The notes: generated by a model not told the origin, from the sequence alone. A stretch of 64,000 bases of DNA from Nymphaea colorata (GCF_008831285.2 NC_045138.2:39733115-39797114), one strand, 5' to 3'. Shown: positions 27,240-38,647, numbered from the stretch's first letter. Made by a program: numbers and translations.

Positions 27240-28200
27240 GCCAAGGTGATGGTGGAGTAATGAGCAACTTCCAATTACTCTGTTGGTTCTATCAAACTTT
27301 CTAGTTGGAAAAAATATTTTACCTCTTAAGAATGTTTTGGTGGTACCTGAAATTACCAAAAAAAAAAAGGAAAAAAAAAACTTTCGTTAATCTTGCAAGT
27401 GACGTGCAATCACCTTTGAGTTTACTGCCGATTCCTCTTTATTAAGAACACAGTTGGTAGGGAATAGACGAGAAGATCTCTTTAAGCTTCAGTTGTCCAA
27501 CCAACCAAATGCATCCTATTCTCCACACGATTTCATATAGCCACATCTCATGTTTGGCATAACCGACTAGGCCGTTGTTACACTCGTGTTATTAAATTTC
27601 TTTCTAAGAACAAGGTCATTGATTAATTTAAAACCTAATGACACTGCTTTTTCTACTTGTTCAAGTTGCCAACTGGGCAAATCTAGTTGCTTACAAATAA
27701 ATAATGAAACTTTTCAAATGTTTTAAAAAATTCGTTGTGATTTATGGGGACCAGCCCCTATCAAGTCCTCTCTAGGATTTTGTTACTATGTGTTGTTTGT
27801 AGCTCATTGCACGAGATATTCATGGATCTACTTATTGAGAGGCAAGCACGATTTTTTTGGCGAATTTTTGGAGCTCCATAAAATGATACAAGCACAATTT
27901 GGAGGCACAGAAAAACATATTAAATAGACAAGGAAGGAGAATTTAACAGCAATCGTCATTGCAGATTTCTAGGTCCCAATTGCATTTTTTTGTGTTCGAA
28001 AACAACGCGTTGTTTGTTCATTCATCTTCCCAAACTGAATACCAAGCTTCTTTTTGTGCAACTGCGGAGCTTATGTAGCTTACCTTTCTTGTTCAAGACA
28101 TTGGCATTTACCTATCCAAACGAACTTTACCATTATGCATTATTTTTTCCGGCTTACAGGCAAATAACTAAACCAGCATATCGCTCCAGGTGAAGCATGT
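27240..28200 (+). mobile_element. Decayed Ty1/copia retrotransposon, GAG-pre-integrase and integrase remnant
   Basis: Conceptual reading on the plus strand, across frameshifts and stops, gives diagnostic copia pieces in the right order: LPLKNVLVVPEI (about 27,320), the pre-integrase motif VWHNRLG (about 27,555), the CSSCQLGK zinc-finger end (about 27,665), and the integrase core text CDLWGPAPIKSSLGFCYYVLF followed by TRYSWIYLL (about 27,740-27,840). Stops interrupt the frame several times, so it is not functional. I saw no long terminal repeats and no reverse transcriptase region. Confidence 0.8.
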
Positions 28201-28873
28201 TGAGCTGGATTTTCATTTTGTACAAGGAACTGTTGCTCCTGAATCTATTATCAGACCATGTAATAATAATTTTAATTCAGAAGATCATGATCTGTGAGAT
28301 TCTCCCCGTATTCAATTTTGTCTGAAACTCGTTCGTTCTCATACATCTAACTCCCCTGTCTAGACTGGGTTCTCAGACTAAAAATTTTCATTTGGTCGCT
28401 TTAAAAATTTTGCACATATTTTTAGCCCCAGAAAAGACTTCGAAAAGTATTAACAAAAAATTTTTTAGCTCTGCCCCTGTTCCCAACCATGCCTATCCAG
28501 GTGATATTTGGAGGGTGCATGGACATAATCGGTTGAGATCAGGCCAAATAAGGGTGGAGGCAAGGTGGGTCTGGCAAAGGACATGGCCTCCACTCAAACT
28601 TCTAGAAAATAATTTTTTTATTTGTAAATTTTAAAAATTTTAGTTTAAACATCTAAAACATTTTAAAAATTATATTTTTGGGCTCCTATTAAAATTTTGA
28701 AAGTATAGTTCCCACCAGCCAAAAGTTTCAAGTTGTTTGGTAGCACCAATGAATCTCTGCTGTCGTGACTTATCTAGCGTTACAGAAACCAGTTATGGCA
28801 ACTCAAAGAAGACAAGTTCTTGGTTAAACTTGGATGGGTCTTTCTCAATCACAACGTTCATGGGTCCCCCGTG
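28201..28873. other. AT-rich intergenic repeat debris
   Basis: No gene is seen. A1T-rich segments of the style TTTTAAAAATTTTAG with GGGCTCC and GCCCCTG words (28,380-28,720) resemble non-coding ends of old plant retroelements that also occur near 5,110-5,230 and 46,500-46,580. Confidence 0.35.
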
Positions 28874-28960
28874 AGATATCTTATCCACACAAGACAAACC
28901 TTACCATGTGGCTTCACCTAAACGGCAACCTCATCCAAGTCGCGTCATGGATTTATATAT
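28874..28960 (+). promoter_or_regulatory. Candidate core promoter of the LIR1 gene with I-box
   Basis: AGATATCTTATCC at 28,874-28,886 contains, on the minus strand, GGATAAGATATC, which matches the light-responsive I-box (GATAAG) of photosynthetic promoters. A TTTATATAT box follows at about 28,952-28,960, roughly 95 bases before the ATG. This fits a light-regulated plastid-protein gene, but function is inferred from motif and position only. Confidence 0.45.
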
Positions 28961-29053
28961 CTCCTGCACAGCCATTTCTATTTCAGCAGCAAAAGGAACT
29001 GAAGAACTCTTTGATTTCCTGATCTCGCAGCAAAGCCAAAAACTGTAACCAAA

Positions 29054-29720
29054 ATGCAGGCTGCTCTGAGTCTTTGCACGCCCATTTCTATCCCAAGAAA
29101 CAAGAACCCTCTGTCATGGACGACCGCCAAGCCAAGGAAGAACTCGATTCTACTGCGCCCACGAGTCACCTCTGCTGCTGAATCTGTCACAGCCGACTAT
29201 AGCTCTGCGACCTCGTGAGCTCTCATGTTCTTTCTCTTGTTTCTACTGTTTTTGTTATGGCATATACTTAATTATATACAGCAGCAACTGGGGGAAAACC
29301 CCAATTTTTTGACTAGGCTCAGTTCCTTTGTCATGTTCCTCTTGCAATCGCTGCGTTGGAGATTTTATATTTGTCTGGGACCTTTTGTAGCGTCTTTCCA
29401 GCAGAAGCATGTGATGTGGTAGGAGGAGAAGCATGTGATGCAGTCATGTATCCAGAGGTGAAGCCCACAGCAGAGATGGTCAGCAGCAGAGCAGGCCAAA
29501 ATGCCACTGAGGAAGTTGACCGAGAATACTTGGAGTACAATGAGCCCAAGACGTAAGCAGTTGCATTCTCTCGACTTTCCTCTGCTTATCCAAGTCCACA
29601 GAGATGGTAAACCTTCACTCACGTTTGTTTACGTGGTCCAGGGTGTTTCCAGATGAGGCCTGCGATGATCTCGGTGGGGAATTCTGTGAAGCAGAGTACC
29701 AGAAGGGAGTTAGTTCATAG
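29054..29720 (+). CDS. LIR1: Light-regulated protein LIR1, chloroplast
   Basis: LIR1-type proteins are light-induced chloroplast proteins that help attach leaf ferredoxin-NADP reductase to thylakoid membranes with TIC62. Three exons (29054-29214, 29391-29552, 29642-29720, all GT-AG) join in frame to a 133-residue protein. Residues 1-about 40 are rich in S, T, R and K and poor in acids, like a transit peptide. The hallmark motif occurs twice: VFPAEACDVVGGEAC at 55-69 and VFPDEACDDLGGEFC at 109-123, with the second near the C-terminus. The linker EEVDREYLEYNEP is also typical. Length matches rice LIR1 (about 128 aa). The Arabidopsis relative is CCL. A candidate I-box lies upstream. Confidence 0.93.
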
Positions 29721-30566
29721 ATGGAAAACTTACAGAGAATCGTTTCATGGCTTTCACTGTAGCATTATCTACCATGCCAACATGATGGATCATGAAATGT
29801 GAACAAGATGACGGGGCGTGTCTGTACGTGCTATTTCCTTTTAAAACTATCATATATAGCTTGTAGATGAACTGGTTTTGACAAAAACAAAAATATCCAC
29901 TGGTGTGTAAATCTCTAACTGGGACTTTGCTGTTTACAAACCACAAAAGCTCCTCGGGCTGGACATCAGGAAAAAAAAATGGGAGCTCTGAGAAAAAACA
30001 GAACAAGAGGAGGGAGTGTCCTCTCAAGCTCTTGCTTCACAGGCTATCCAACATCTGCAGGAAACTGCAGAAACTAGGTTCAATAGGAATCATAGGACAG
30101 GAGCTCTTGCCTGAACGTCAATGTCAATCATCATATGATTGTTTCCCCTAGACTTGAAGAGTTGCTGCAGGTTTTGATGCCTTAGATTCACACATGAAAC
30201 ACTAAGAATGTGCATAAGAATAATATCGCGTTAGAAATGGTGGTAGGAAATTATTGCTATTAAGCATTAAAACTTACCTGGAACATGCAAACACCTACAG
30301 AAGGATTTCAAGTCTGGCAAGCATTTCTTCCAAAAAAGAAAAAAAAAATGTTCACAAGGGAAAAAAAAAAAAACTTTGCTGCATGGTCAGAAATTTCGTC
30401 TTTCAAAATCAAAGCCCCCAGTATAGTAGTTGATGATCCCAGAAAGGCTGGGAATCCAACCCTGTAAAGCAGCAGCAGTACATTTGCCAACATGGTCTTC
30501 AAGTTCAGATATCAGGTTTTCCTTATCATTGCATTTTGGCTGCCCTGAGCAGTTGAACATATCCGG

Positions 30567-30620
30567 CTATGTCACATAGACATGCCTGGAAGAGCGCTGA
30601 ACTTAGCAGTACGGGTAGGA
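30567..30620. mobile_element. Solo end of the hAT-like element family
   Basis: CTATGTCACATAG matches the terminal sequence of copies A and B, and a GTACGGGTAGG word follows within 50 bases. I could not find a partner right end or a target duplication, so this is probably a truncated copy. Confidence 0.4.
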
Positions 30621-31499
30621 GACAAGGCAAAATTGTAATCTTTGTTTTTCTGGTCTATTTTCATGCTTTTTATTAGTAATTTATATAATGTTTAAATTAT
30701 ATGATCCTTATTGTATATTGGGAACTAGAGGTGAATTAAAAATTCTATTAAGCAATTTTTAGAAAGTCAGAAACTTGAGTACTTTTTAGTGCTTTAATAG
30801 TAAATGTCTTCAGAAGAGGAAGACTTGCATGAGTTCATCTTACCAATCAATTTTTCTAGAAAATTAAATATCCTTGGTATGTCGTCTGAGAGAAAGAGGG
30901 AGAGGGAGACCTTCCTAGTTAAGAAATTTCTGTATCGGAAACTTTTCTATTTTAAATAATTCATGCACAATGGAAATTTGCGTGACATTTTTTTCTCCTT
31001 CCCCATTTAATTGTGGGGTTAAATGCAAATAAATGAAAGTACATTTGGAGGCTGGAGCACCTTATCATTATTACCAATATGTGAGTGCTCGTATAGATGA
31101 ATAAGCATCCGGTGATGGCAGCGTGCACAGCACACATACATGCAATTGCAAGAAGCACTTCCTAAAAGTGATGCATAAAACCACAAAAAATTGTTTTCTT
31201 TTCTTCCAACTGAAATATAAAAAATAAAGCTTCAATTAGCAAGGAAATGCACAGCAGGACAAGGCAGGAAGACCCGCCACAAACAATTCGCAGTTACAGT
31301 GTAATATTTCCCAAGTACATGCGGTTCCAGTTAATAGATCTTATCATACCAAAGTTATCACAAGAATGTTTTACAGGAGGATTTTATCAACCATCACTTC
31401 TTATAGGAAGCCACTCTCCCACCTCCCTCTTCAAGTATCTTCTCCCAGCTGCTACATATGTACAACCTAGGTACTTCATACTTGGTTGACGTTCATCTA

Positions 31500-31970
31500 T
31501 TTTAATCCATTCTCATCCTATGATCAACAAATGATACGGCCAATAGAGCACAAGAATACCACATTAGTGCTTGTCATTCATCTACTTTCATCCATTAATC
31601 ATCTCTAACCGCAACAAATGGTACAGCCTAAAGAGAGCAAGGGGTAAGGACCCAAGATGCATCATGCATGTTGCCGCAGCATATTCACTGTTTTGCAATT
31701 GTACACCCTTGTGCCTTGTCTGAACCATTTCAGTGATGGTTCTGACATCTGCTTTAATCGCTTCTTGACCTATGATCAACGGATGGTACGGGCAACGGAT
31801 CACAAGAGTTCCACATTGGTTCTTGTCGTTCACCTACTTTTATCCATTAATCATCTCTGACCACAGTAATTGGAATAGCCAACAGAGAGCAAGGACCCAA
31901 GATGCATGTTGCGGCAGCAGTCAATGTTCTGCAATTGTACACCATTGTCTGAACCATTTTAGTGGCCATA
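31500..31970. repeat. Diverged tandem repeat, two units of about 250 bp
   Basis: The word CTATGATCAAC recurs at 31,518 and 31,770 (spacing 252). The order CCATTAATCATCTCT, AGAGAGCAAGG, ACCCAAGATGCAT, GCAATTGTACACC, GTCTGAACCATTT is then repeated in both units with substitutions and small indels. It is non-coding. Confidence 0.8.
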
Positions 31971-32837
31971 TTACTGATATAAGGATGAAGAGGACCAGGA
32001 GACATGAAGAGCAAATTCTCTTCCCATCCTTGAAACTCACTTAAGTGTAGAACTAATCATCCTCTAAACCTTTACGATCTCTCACTTACAGAAGATATTG
32101 ACCCTTAACCAACAGCCACGCATGGCTGTATGCAACCTGCTAAAAACAATGAAAAAGAAGTAAATTTATTTGAGAAATCAAGAAAGCAAGAGAAATTAAA
32201 AAATGCTGTAAAGTTTCACTTGTTTAACCTAAACAAAATTCTAGGTCTTACGGCGAGAATCAACCCCTAGTAGCTGGGATTCTTCTGAGGATACATATCC
32301 TAACCCCTATCTGTCTCCTAACTAGCTTCACAATAATGGCAGAACTTTGTCCCTGCCAGGACGTGTACATGAGCTCTTAAAGGGATTAAACAAGAATATG
32401 TGCAAGAAGCTACAAAAGGAATAAAAGTCGGGACACGCATAAATTTTCTATTTATTGGAGCTGCTTACATACTTGATCATCGCGTTGTTTAAGTTGAGCA
32501 CATCCACTCTAGATGCTAGAAAACTTCTGCCGACTAAATTACCATATGTACAGCTAACAGGTAATTCAAATGCCTGATATTTTCCATAGCCAGCAACTGC
32601 AATGGTCTCCAAATTATCTTCTGCGTTCTTTGCATAGCTAGGCTGACAAGTGGCAAATGAAGGTAGGATGACCACAATGATGTTGAAGAGCAAGTCGACA
32701 AAGTGTTATCTCCATGGCATACTTTCTAGGCTCCAAAGACGCTTGAGCTATTAGCTAGTAGATTTCCCAGCACATTATGTCGCCATGGTTGGGTACCAAG
32801 GTCTTCCAAATGCCATCCAAGCAGCAAGTGAACGGTG

Positions 32838-35800
32838 CTATGAGTTACCCCCGCAAGCAGCATCCTCTGTAACTTGCTTTGCTATATTCTCAGCTTCACT
32901 AATATTGCCCATTTTATGGTGACCATCAACCATTATGCTCAAAGTAGCTTCATCAGGTGTAAATCCTTGTTCTATCATTTTCTGGAAAAGTCCAGAGGCT
33001 TTAACCATATCACCTGCTTTGCAGAAGCCTTGAATCAAGGTTCTATATGCAGTCATTTCAGGATCGATTCCATGCTTCCCCATTCCATTAAACAACTCAA
33101 AAGCTTTGGAGATTTCTCCTATGCTGCAAAGAACACCAATGAATTGGTCATATAGAACCTTATTCAGTCTGATGTCATTTGTTAAGATCTCATTGTAGAG
33201 CATCAAGGCCTTAATGGAGTTTGTTTCCAGACATAAAGCACGGATAAGAACAGAACAAACAGCTTCATCGACTTTACAACCCTTAAGCAACATTTCATCA
33301 ATCAAACTAAAAGCTTGCTCCATGCTTCCAACCTTAACATATCCATCAATAAGGGAGGTATAGACAACAGCATCGGGCACTAATTCTCTCTCCTGCATTT
33401 CTTTAAATAGGCGATAGCCTTCCTGCATGTTGCTTGATTTGCAGTAGCCATTAATCAGAGTTCCGTAGGTCATTTCATCAGGTACAACCTGCTTCGTTGT
33501 CATCTCTTCGAGTAACTGTGCAGCCTCTTGAAGCTTCCCAAGCCTGCAGAAACCACCTATTAGTGTGTTGAAAGAACAAGTCGTCATTGCGAATCCTTTG
33601 TGCGACATGGCCTGAATCAGTTCATGAGCCCTCTCCATGTTTCCTTCCATGCAGCAGCCGTGAATAAGCGCGTTATATGCAAACTGGTCCAATTGTATGC
33701 CGTCTGATACAATCTCCTCATACAGCATCAACGCCTCTGAAAGATTTTTTAATTTGCAGTAACCTTCAAACATTATTGTATACGTCCGATTGTCTGGTAT
33801 TATGCCCTTTTCTTTAATGTTTCCTAATATTTCTTTAGCTCTTGCAATGTCACCTGACTTCATGAGGCCATCAATAAGAGCGTTATATGTGACGATATTG
33901 GGATATACTCCCTTGACAAGCATCTCATCATGCAACTGAAAGGCTCTCTCCATGTCACCCTGCTTGCAAAATCCAGATATCAGACCTGTGTAAGTGTAAA
34001 CATCAGGAGCGAGGTTTTTCTCATTCAGTTCAGCAAATATCTTCAATGCCTCATTCATCTTCCCAATCTTAGCAAGGCCATGTATCAAGACACTGTAGAT
34101 CTGCACTCCAGGAACGATGCCTCTGGCAAACATTGAACGGAAAATAGAAAATGCTTTTGTCATATTCTCCGATTTGCAGTGCCCGCCTATAATGGCAGTA
34201 TAGATAACTTCATTTGGAGATAATCCCCGAGCCATCATATCCTCAAATACTCCATCAGCCTCATCCATTTGCCCAGCCTTACAGTAACCATGAACTAGAG
34301 GACCATACGTATACACAGTGGGTGTCAATCCTCTTTGTACAATTTCTTTCAGATAAGCAACTGCTTCTTCCATTTTTCCCACTTTGCACAAGCCGTTGAT
34401 AAGAGCATTGAAGCAAAACACATCAGGGGGAACAGCGCTTCCAGGCATCTTACTAAAAATGTTCTGAGCCTCTTCGATTTTACCTTCCTTGCAATATCCA
34501 GCAATAAGCGTTGTGTAGGTAACAGCATTGGGCCTTACTGATGATCCCTCCATCGCCTCCAAAACACCACTAGCTAGTTTCGATTCCCCATTTCTGCATA
34601 GCCCATTGATTAAGATACTATAAGTTACCACATTCGGAGGAATATCCATCTTCTTCATTTCATCAAACACTTCAAGCGCCTTCAAAGAATTCTTCGTGTA
34701 ACAGTAACCCTCGATGAGGGAGTTATAAGTTAAAGTGTCCGGCTTGTACCCCTTCTCTATCATCTCGTTCAAGAGTTCCTGGGCTTCCTTCATTCTCCCA
34801 ATCTTACAAGCACTATTGATAATGATATTATATGTAACGCCATTCTTTTGTACTCCGGCTTCCCCCATCTCACGCCAAATCCTAAATGCCTCTTCAACGT
34901 CCCTATCTTTCATCAGTCCATCTATCAAGGACGTATAAACAACGGAATTCGGCTTCAGACCTATACTTTGCATCTCATTTAGGTAGAGTTTCGCTTCCTT
35001 CGATCTCTTCGCTTTACACAACCAATTCACAAGAGTACCATACGTGTAACCGTCAGCAACCAAACCCTTCTCCTCCATCTTCTTCTTCAGCACCACAGCT
35101 TCATTAATGGCGCCTGCCCGACACAAGCCGCCGATCAATGAATTGTAAGAAACTGCATTTGGTTCGATTCCCTTCCTTTCCATCTCCGCAAAAATCCTCC
35201 TGGCCTCATCAACTTGCCCAATCTTACAAAACGCGTTGATCAGAATGGTGAACGTATAGACATCGGGTTCCACCCCCAGGCCCACTATATCATCATAAAC
35301 CTTCCAAAATATGTCCATCCGATTAACCTTAAGAGTCGATCCCATAAGCGAATTACAGAAACGCAGACCAGGCGCGAACCCCCCCTTTCTGCACTCGTGC
35401 AGAGCTCGAGCGGCATCATCCATCCTACCAGAGCCCACATACACATCCATTAGTGTCTCAAACGCCACGGCGTTCAATCCGAATTTGGCGTTAGCTCCGG
35501 CGACAGATTCCAGGATCGCACCGGGACCGGCTCGCTCGTACGCACGGAGCATCCGTTCGGCGACGGTTCGCGCAAGACTGAACATAGAAGAACTGCTCAA
35601 GAAAACGAGAAGAAAGGAGAAGGAAGCCAAGGTTGGGGGGCAACCCATCGTCTGCTCGGACCAATTGAAAAAGTCGAGAAGGCGATAATGATCGGACACC
35701 TGGTTGCGAAGGAGTACGTTCTCGACGACATCCGGCCGAAGTCGCGATCGGATATTGGAGGAGGAATTCAGGAGGTCTTGCCATTTGCGGTGGCGGAGGA

Positions 35801-35975
35801 GATCGCAGATCTCATCAGCCCATTTCACGCCGTTTTTGGGATCCGACGCCGATTCGTCGCCGTCAAGGGCGCCGGAAGAATGGCAGCCGCAGAAACCTAG
35901 CTTTTTGGAGGCGCGGGAAGGAACGCACGGGTGTCTGAGCACGGAAGCGGAAGCTCTTGCTCTGAGAGTCCGCAT
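32838..35975 (-). CDS. P-class pentatricopeptide repeat protein, organelle-targeted (At5g61990-like)
   Basis: PPR proteins bind specific RNA in mitochondria or plastids and affect processing, stability or translation. The gene is one intronless frame of 1,045 residues. The N-terminus (MRTLRARASASVLRHP) is rich in R, S and A and fits an organelle targeting signal. From about residue 170 to 1,030 there are 24 consecutive 35-residue P-type repeats plus a partial 25th, with almost no gaps; typical units begin VTYNALIDG or YTYGTLV and end in PD or PN. No E, DYW or SMR domain follows; the C-terminus is a short tail ending AACGGNS. It has a pre-repeat region with FFNWSEQ, as in At5g61990. It faces the AGD gene across LIR1 in the same relative neighbourhood as in Arabidopsis, as I recall it. 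Localisation to mitochondria versus plastids is not decided by the sequence. Confidence 0.95.
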   Translation of the reverse strand: MRTLRARASASVLRHPCVPSRASKKLGFCGCHSSGALDGDESASDPKNGVKWADEICDLLRHRKWQDLLNSSSNIRSRLRPDVVENVLLRNQVSDHYRLLDFFNWSEQTMGCPPTLASFSFLLVFLSSSSMFSLARTVAERMLRAYERAGPGAILESVAGANAKFGLNAVAFETLMDVYVGSGRMDDAARALHECRKGGFAPGLRFCNSLMGSTLKVNRMDIFWKVYDDIVGLGVEPDVYTFTILINAFCKIGQVDEARRIFAEMERKGIEPNAVSYNSLIGGLCRAGAINEAVVLKKKMEEKGLVADGYTYGTLVNWLCKAKRSKEAKLYLNEMQSIGLKPNSVVYTSLIDGLMKDRDVEEAFRIWREMGEAGVQKNGVTYNIIINSACKIGRMKEAQELLNEMIEKGYKPDTLTYNSLIEGYCYTKNSLKALEVFDEMKKMDIPPNVVTYSILINGLCRNGESKLASGVLEAMEGSSVRPNAVTYTTLIAGYCKEGKIEEAQNIFSKMPGSAVPPDVFCFNALINGLCKVGKMEEAVAYLKEIVQRGLTPTVYTYGPLVHGYCKAGQMDEADGVFEDMMARGLSPNEVIYTAIIGGHCKSENMTKAFSIFRSMFARGIVPGVQIYSVLIHGLAKIGKMNEALKIFAELNEKNLAPDVYTYTGLISGFCKQGDMERAFQLHDEMLVKGVYPNIVTYNALIDGLMKSGDIARAKEILGNIKEKGIIPDNRTYTIMFEGYCKLKNLSEALMLYEEIVSDGIQLDQFAYNALIHGCCMEGNMERAHELIQAMSHKGFAMTTCSFNTLIGGFCRLGKLQEAAQLLEEMTTKQVVPDEMTYGTLINGYCKSSNMQEGYRLFKEMQERELVPDAVVYTSLIDGYVKVGSMEQAFSLIDEMLLKGCKVDEAVCSVLIRALCLETNSIKALMLYNEILTNDIRLNKVLYDQFIGVLCSIGEISKAFELFNGMGKHGIDPEMTAYRTLIQGFCKAGDMVKASGLFQKMIEQGFTPDEATLSIMVDGHHKMGNISEAENIAKQVTEDAACGGNS

Positions 35976-36191
35976 CTGCGCCGCACAGGAGGGAGAGAGA
36001 GAGAGGGAGAGAGATGTGATTCTGCGGGCTGCTCATGAGGAAGCGGGTCGGGTTAGGAAAAACGGTGCAAGTGATCTTATATCCGTTTTATTCTTTGTTG
36101 TACATTCGCACTCATGCGGACAAATTTACTTAATATTTCATTTCAGCCCCTCAACCTAATTTATTTTCTTTTAATAAATAAATGTCTCGAA

Positions 36192-36551
36192 CAGGGGTGA
36201 ATATGAGCCGAGCCCGAGTTAAGTCAGCTCGAACTCGACTCGGCAGTTATGTGTTGAGCTCGAGCTCGACTCGATTAAAGTTCGTCAATCTCGTTTCAAT
36301 AGAATTGATATTCATCGTTACGTGTTGAGTTCGAGCTCGACAAACTCGTTTAAATATATCGACTTGATTAAGGCTCGACAAACTCGACGAAGGATCGAGC
36401 TCAACTCGGCAGTTACGTGTTGAACTCAAACTCAACTCGATTATTTGAATGAGTCGACTCATGAACTTGAGCTCGACTCGTTAAACAAATGACTCAGCTC
36501 GAACTCGTTCACGAGTCGAGCTCGAGTAGCTCGGCTCATTGTTCACCCCTA
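36192..36551. mobile_element. Short foldback (MITE-like) element with GAGCTCGA-rich ends
   Basis: The left end AGGGGTGAATATGAGCCGAG and the right end CTCGGCTCATTGTTCACCCCT are inverted copies of each other. Between them the words GAGCTCGA and CTCGACTCG recur in both orientations. The element is about 360 bp and encodes nothing credible. Flanking 8-mers GTCTCGAA and CCCTCAAA agree only partly, so the target duplication is weak. Ends of the form YAGGGGTGAA are compatible with the hAT superfamily. Confidence 0.7.
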
Positions 36552-37439
36552 CCCTCAAACAAGTTTCTAGTGAGTGAGAGGGTTATTTGGGCGAGAGGGT
36601 TGAAACTTCATATTATTGTGATTCCTATTTATAACAAAATTTATGAAAAATTAAGTTATTTTAGTTGGTAATGTAAAATGCTAGTAGTTATTTTAATAGC
36701 ATTATGAGGTTGTAAAAAGCAAGTCGTTGGTCATCATTGAGGACCGTGTGATACTATAAATTGAGATGAATCTTATCAAAATGCGATTGATCAAGCGAAG
36801 TTGCTATTAGACTTTGCTATTTAATCTTTTTATTATGATTGTTTAAATTCATGACTTTCAAATGACTATTACCATGATGCGATTGTCTTTTGAATCTGAT
36901 TAATTTGTCGATACGAGAGAACCGTTTGCTTCTATAATCTAAAGATTTATAGTCAATGACGCAAACAACATATGTTAAAGAAGGGATATCTGATTACCGT
37001 AGACTGGTCAATTGTTGCGAACGTTGTTGGCTTTATAATTTTATTACTATTGAAATTATTTTCACAATTATGATTTTTTTCTCGCAAAGAAAATACTGGA
37101 TGTCTGAGTGAGCTTATAATATCCGATTGTTGTTAGTTTTTATCACTTGTTTTTTGTGCAATATTTTGTTAAAACAAATAAGGTTTAGATTTTGGGTCTG
37201 CCGGTACTATAGTCCCGCAGCATCGTCGTATATGGAAAGCAGCATCAATGGAAGCTCTTTTATGGTATTATGAGCAATGGTTGAACTACGGATGAAATTT
37301 CTCGAACCTTTTATTGATTTCTTATGCAGAAGGAAGCGGCTGTCGTCTGGGTCCATTCTGTCCGACCCGTTAAACGACTAAGGTCGGGACGGAACAGAAG
37401 TGTTCCGTTTTGGAGATGCAAAGCTTACAAGACACTATG
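36552..37439. other. AT-rich intergenic DNA
   Basis: No gene, RNA gene or clear repeat was recognised here. The right part probably includes the promoter for the GC-rich exon that follows. Confidence 0.4.
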
Positions 37440-37783
37440 TTCGTGCGTTCCTAATTGGCCCTTGTGTTTAACTCGGGATGGAACGCTAAGGGGCGATGGT
37501 GCTCTCACTCTCCCTCTCGCGTCTCTACTCGTTCCCTCCTTTCCTCTTCTTCCGTCACTTCTCATTTCCCGCTGCCGATCGCTGGGTGCTCCCTCCGCCT
37601 GCTGGGCCACCGCGTCCGAACGCCATTGCCAGTGCTCCGTCGCTACTCTCCCCTCCGAATCCCACTGGCAGAAACCGTCTGTCTCCGGCCGTCGGGAGCG
37701 ACTAATGAGAAGCCACTGTCGCCGCGTGTGAGGAGCCACTATCGCCGCCCATTTCTCTATCGTGGGCTACCCATCTGGTAAGC
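37440..37783 (+). other. Putative non-coding first exon of an unidentified transcript
   Basis: GC content rises abruptly, pyrimidine-rich leader-like sequence (CTCTCCCTCTCGCG) appears, and the block ends at a good donor, ATCTG|GTAAGC (37,780). What follows is T-rich intron-like DNA. All three plus frames are open for stretches but share no recognisable domain, so I read this as 5' UTR. It could belong to the small frame at 38,648 or, through a long intron, to the ribosomal protein L11 gene, whose own CDS has an acceptor-like AG 29 bases before its ATG. Confidence 0.35.
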
Positions 37784-38647
37784 TCATCTCTCTCTGCTTT
37801 TTTGTCTTTGATCCTCTGTAGCTTTCTCCACTCTCGGCGAGCCCATGAATCTCTTCATTTCTCCTAAGTCTTGTTCATCATTGTCGTGCCGCTTTGATTT
37901 CGAATGATTATGTGCATTTCTTCGATCTGGTTTCTGCTTCGGCATTTTGGTGTTTGACCGAGGGCTTTTCTAATCGGTTTCCGATATCTGTTTTCTGTTC
38001 GTGTTCCTTTCCTTTGGTTTTTGAGCTTTGATTTTTGTTTCGGTTACGTTGAGCCTGTGAAAGTTGCTTTTGCAATCCGATGATAGTTTTAGCTTTTTAG
38101 TCTTGAGAACGGCCATCCATTTCTTCTGGTTTGGCGCGACATGGTTGTTCTTCCAACCTGCTGAATTTCTGCCATATCTGAACATGGTGTTGAATCTGCA
38201 AGAGTGTTCATTGTGATCGGATGATTGATTTTAGTTTTTTAGTTTTGCGAATGAATGGTGTATGGTACACTTGTTTAATCTAGCTTGTTCTCGACTACAA
38301 TGTGATCATAGCTTCCTATCGTGGCAATTTATGATGGTCTAATATATTTTCTTGCAAATACAATCTATGCATCTATTGTTCATCCCTCGAAGCGCAAACC
38401 TCTATTATTAAGAGCCCTCGCTGCGAGACGCGCAGGCTCTGTTAGTTCTTCATTTCAACAAGGAAATTGTCCATATTACTTATTTTCCTCGTCCTACAAG
38501 GCCACAACCCTACTTTTCTCTTTTCCTGGTTCTGCAGCACGCGTTTTGCTCTCTCTCTCTCTCTCTCTCGGTTAAACAACCATTCTCAACGCTGCTGGAA
38601 GAGGGTTTGTCAACAACACCCGAAGGTTACTCTCTCTCTCTCTATCG

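Larger units (their letters stand above)
29721..32837. other. Intergenic region between LIR1 and the PPR gene
   Basis: No gene is seen in about 3.1 kb. It includes the LIR1 3' UTR at its left, the terminal-like sequence CTATGTCACATAG at 30,567, a diverged two-unit tandem repeat at 31,500-31,970, and the 3' flank of the PPR gene at the right. Open frames here are short and unlike known proteins. Confidence 0.5.

Noticed and set aside
33930-36159. Several plus-strand open frames of 60-150 codons opposite the PPR gene
   Set aside because: They are antisense shadows of a 1,045-codon gene with unmistakable PPR repeats and show no domain of their own.
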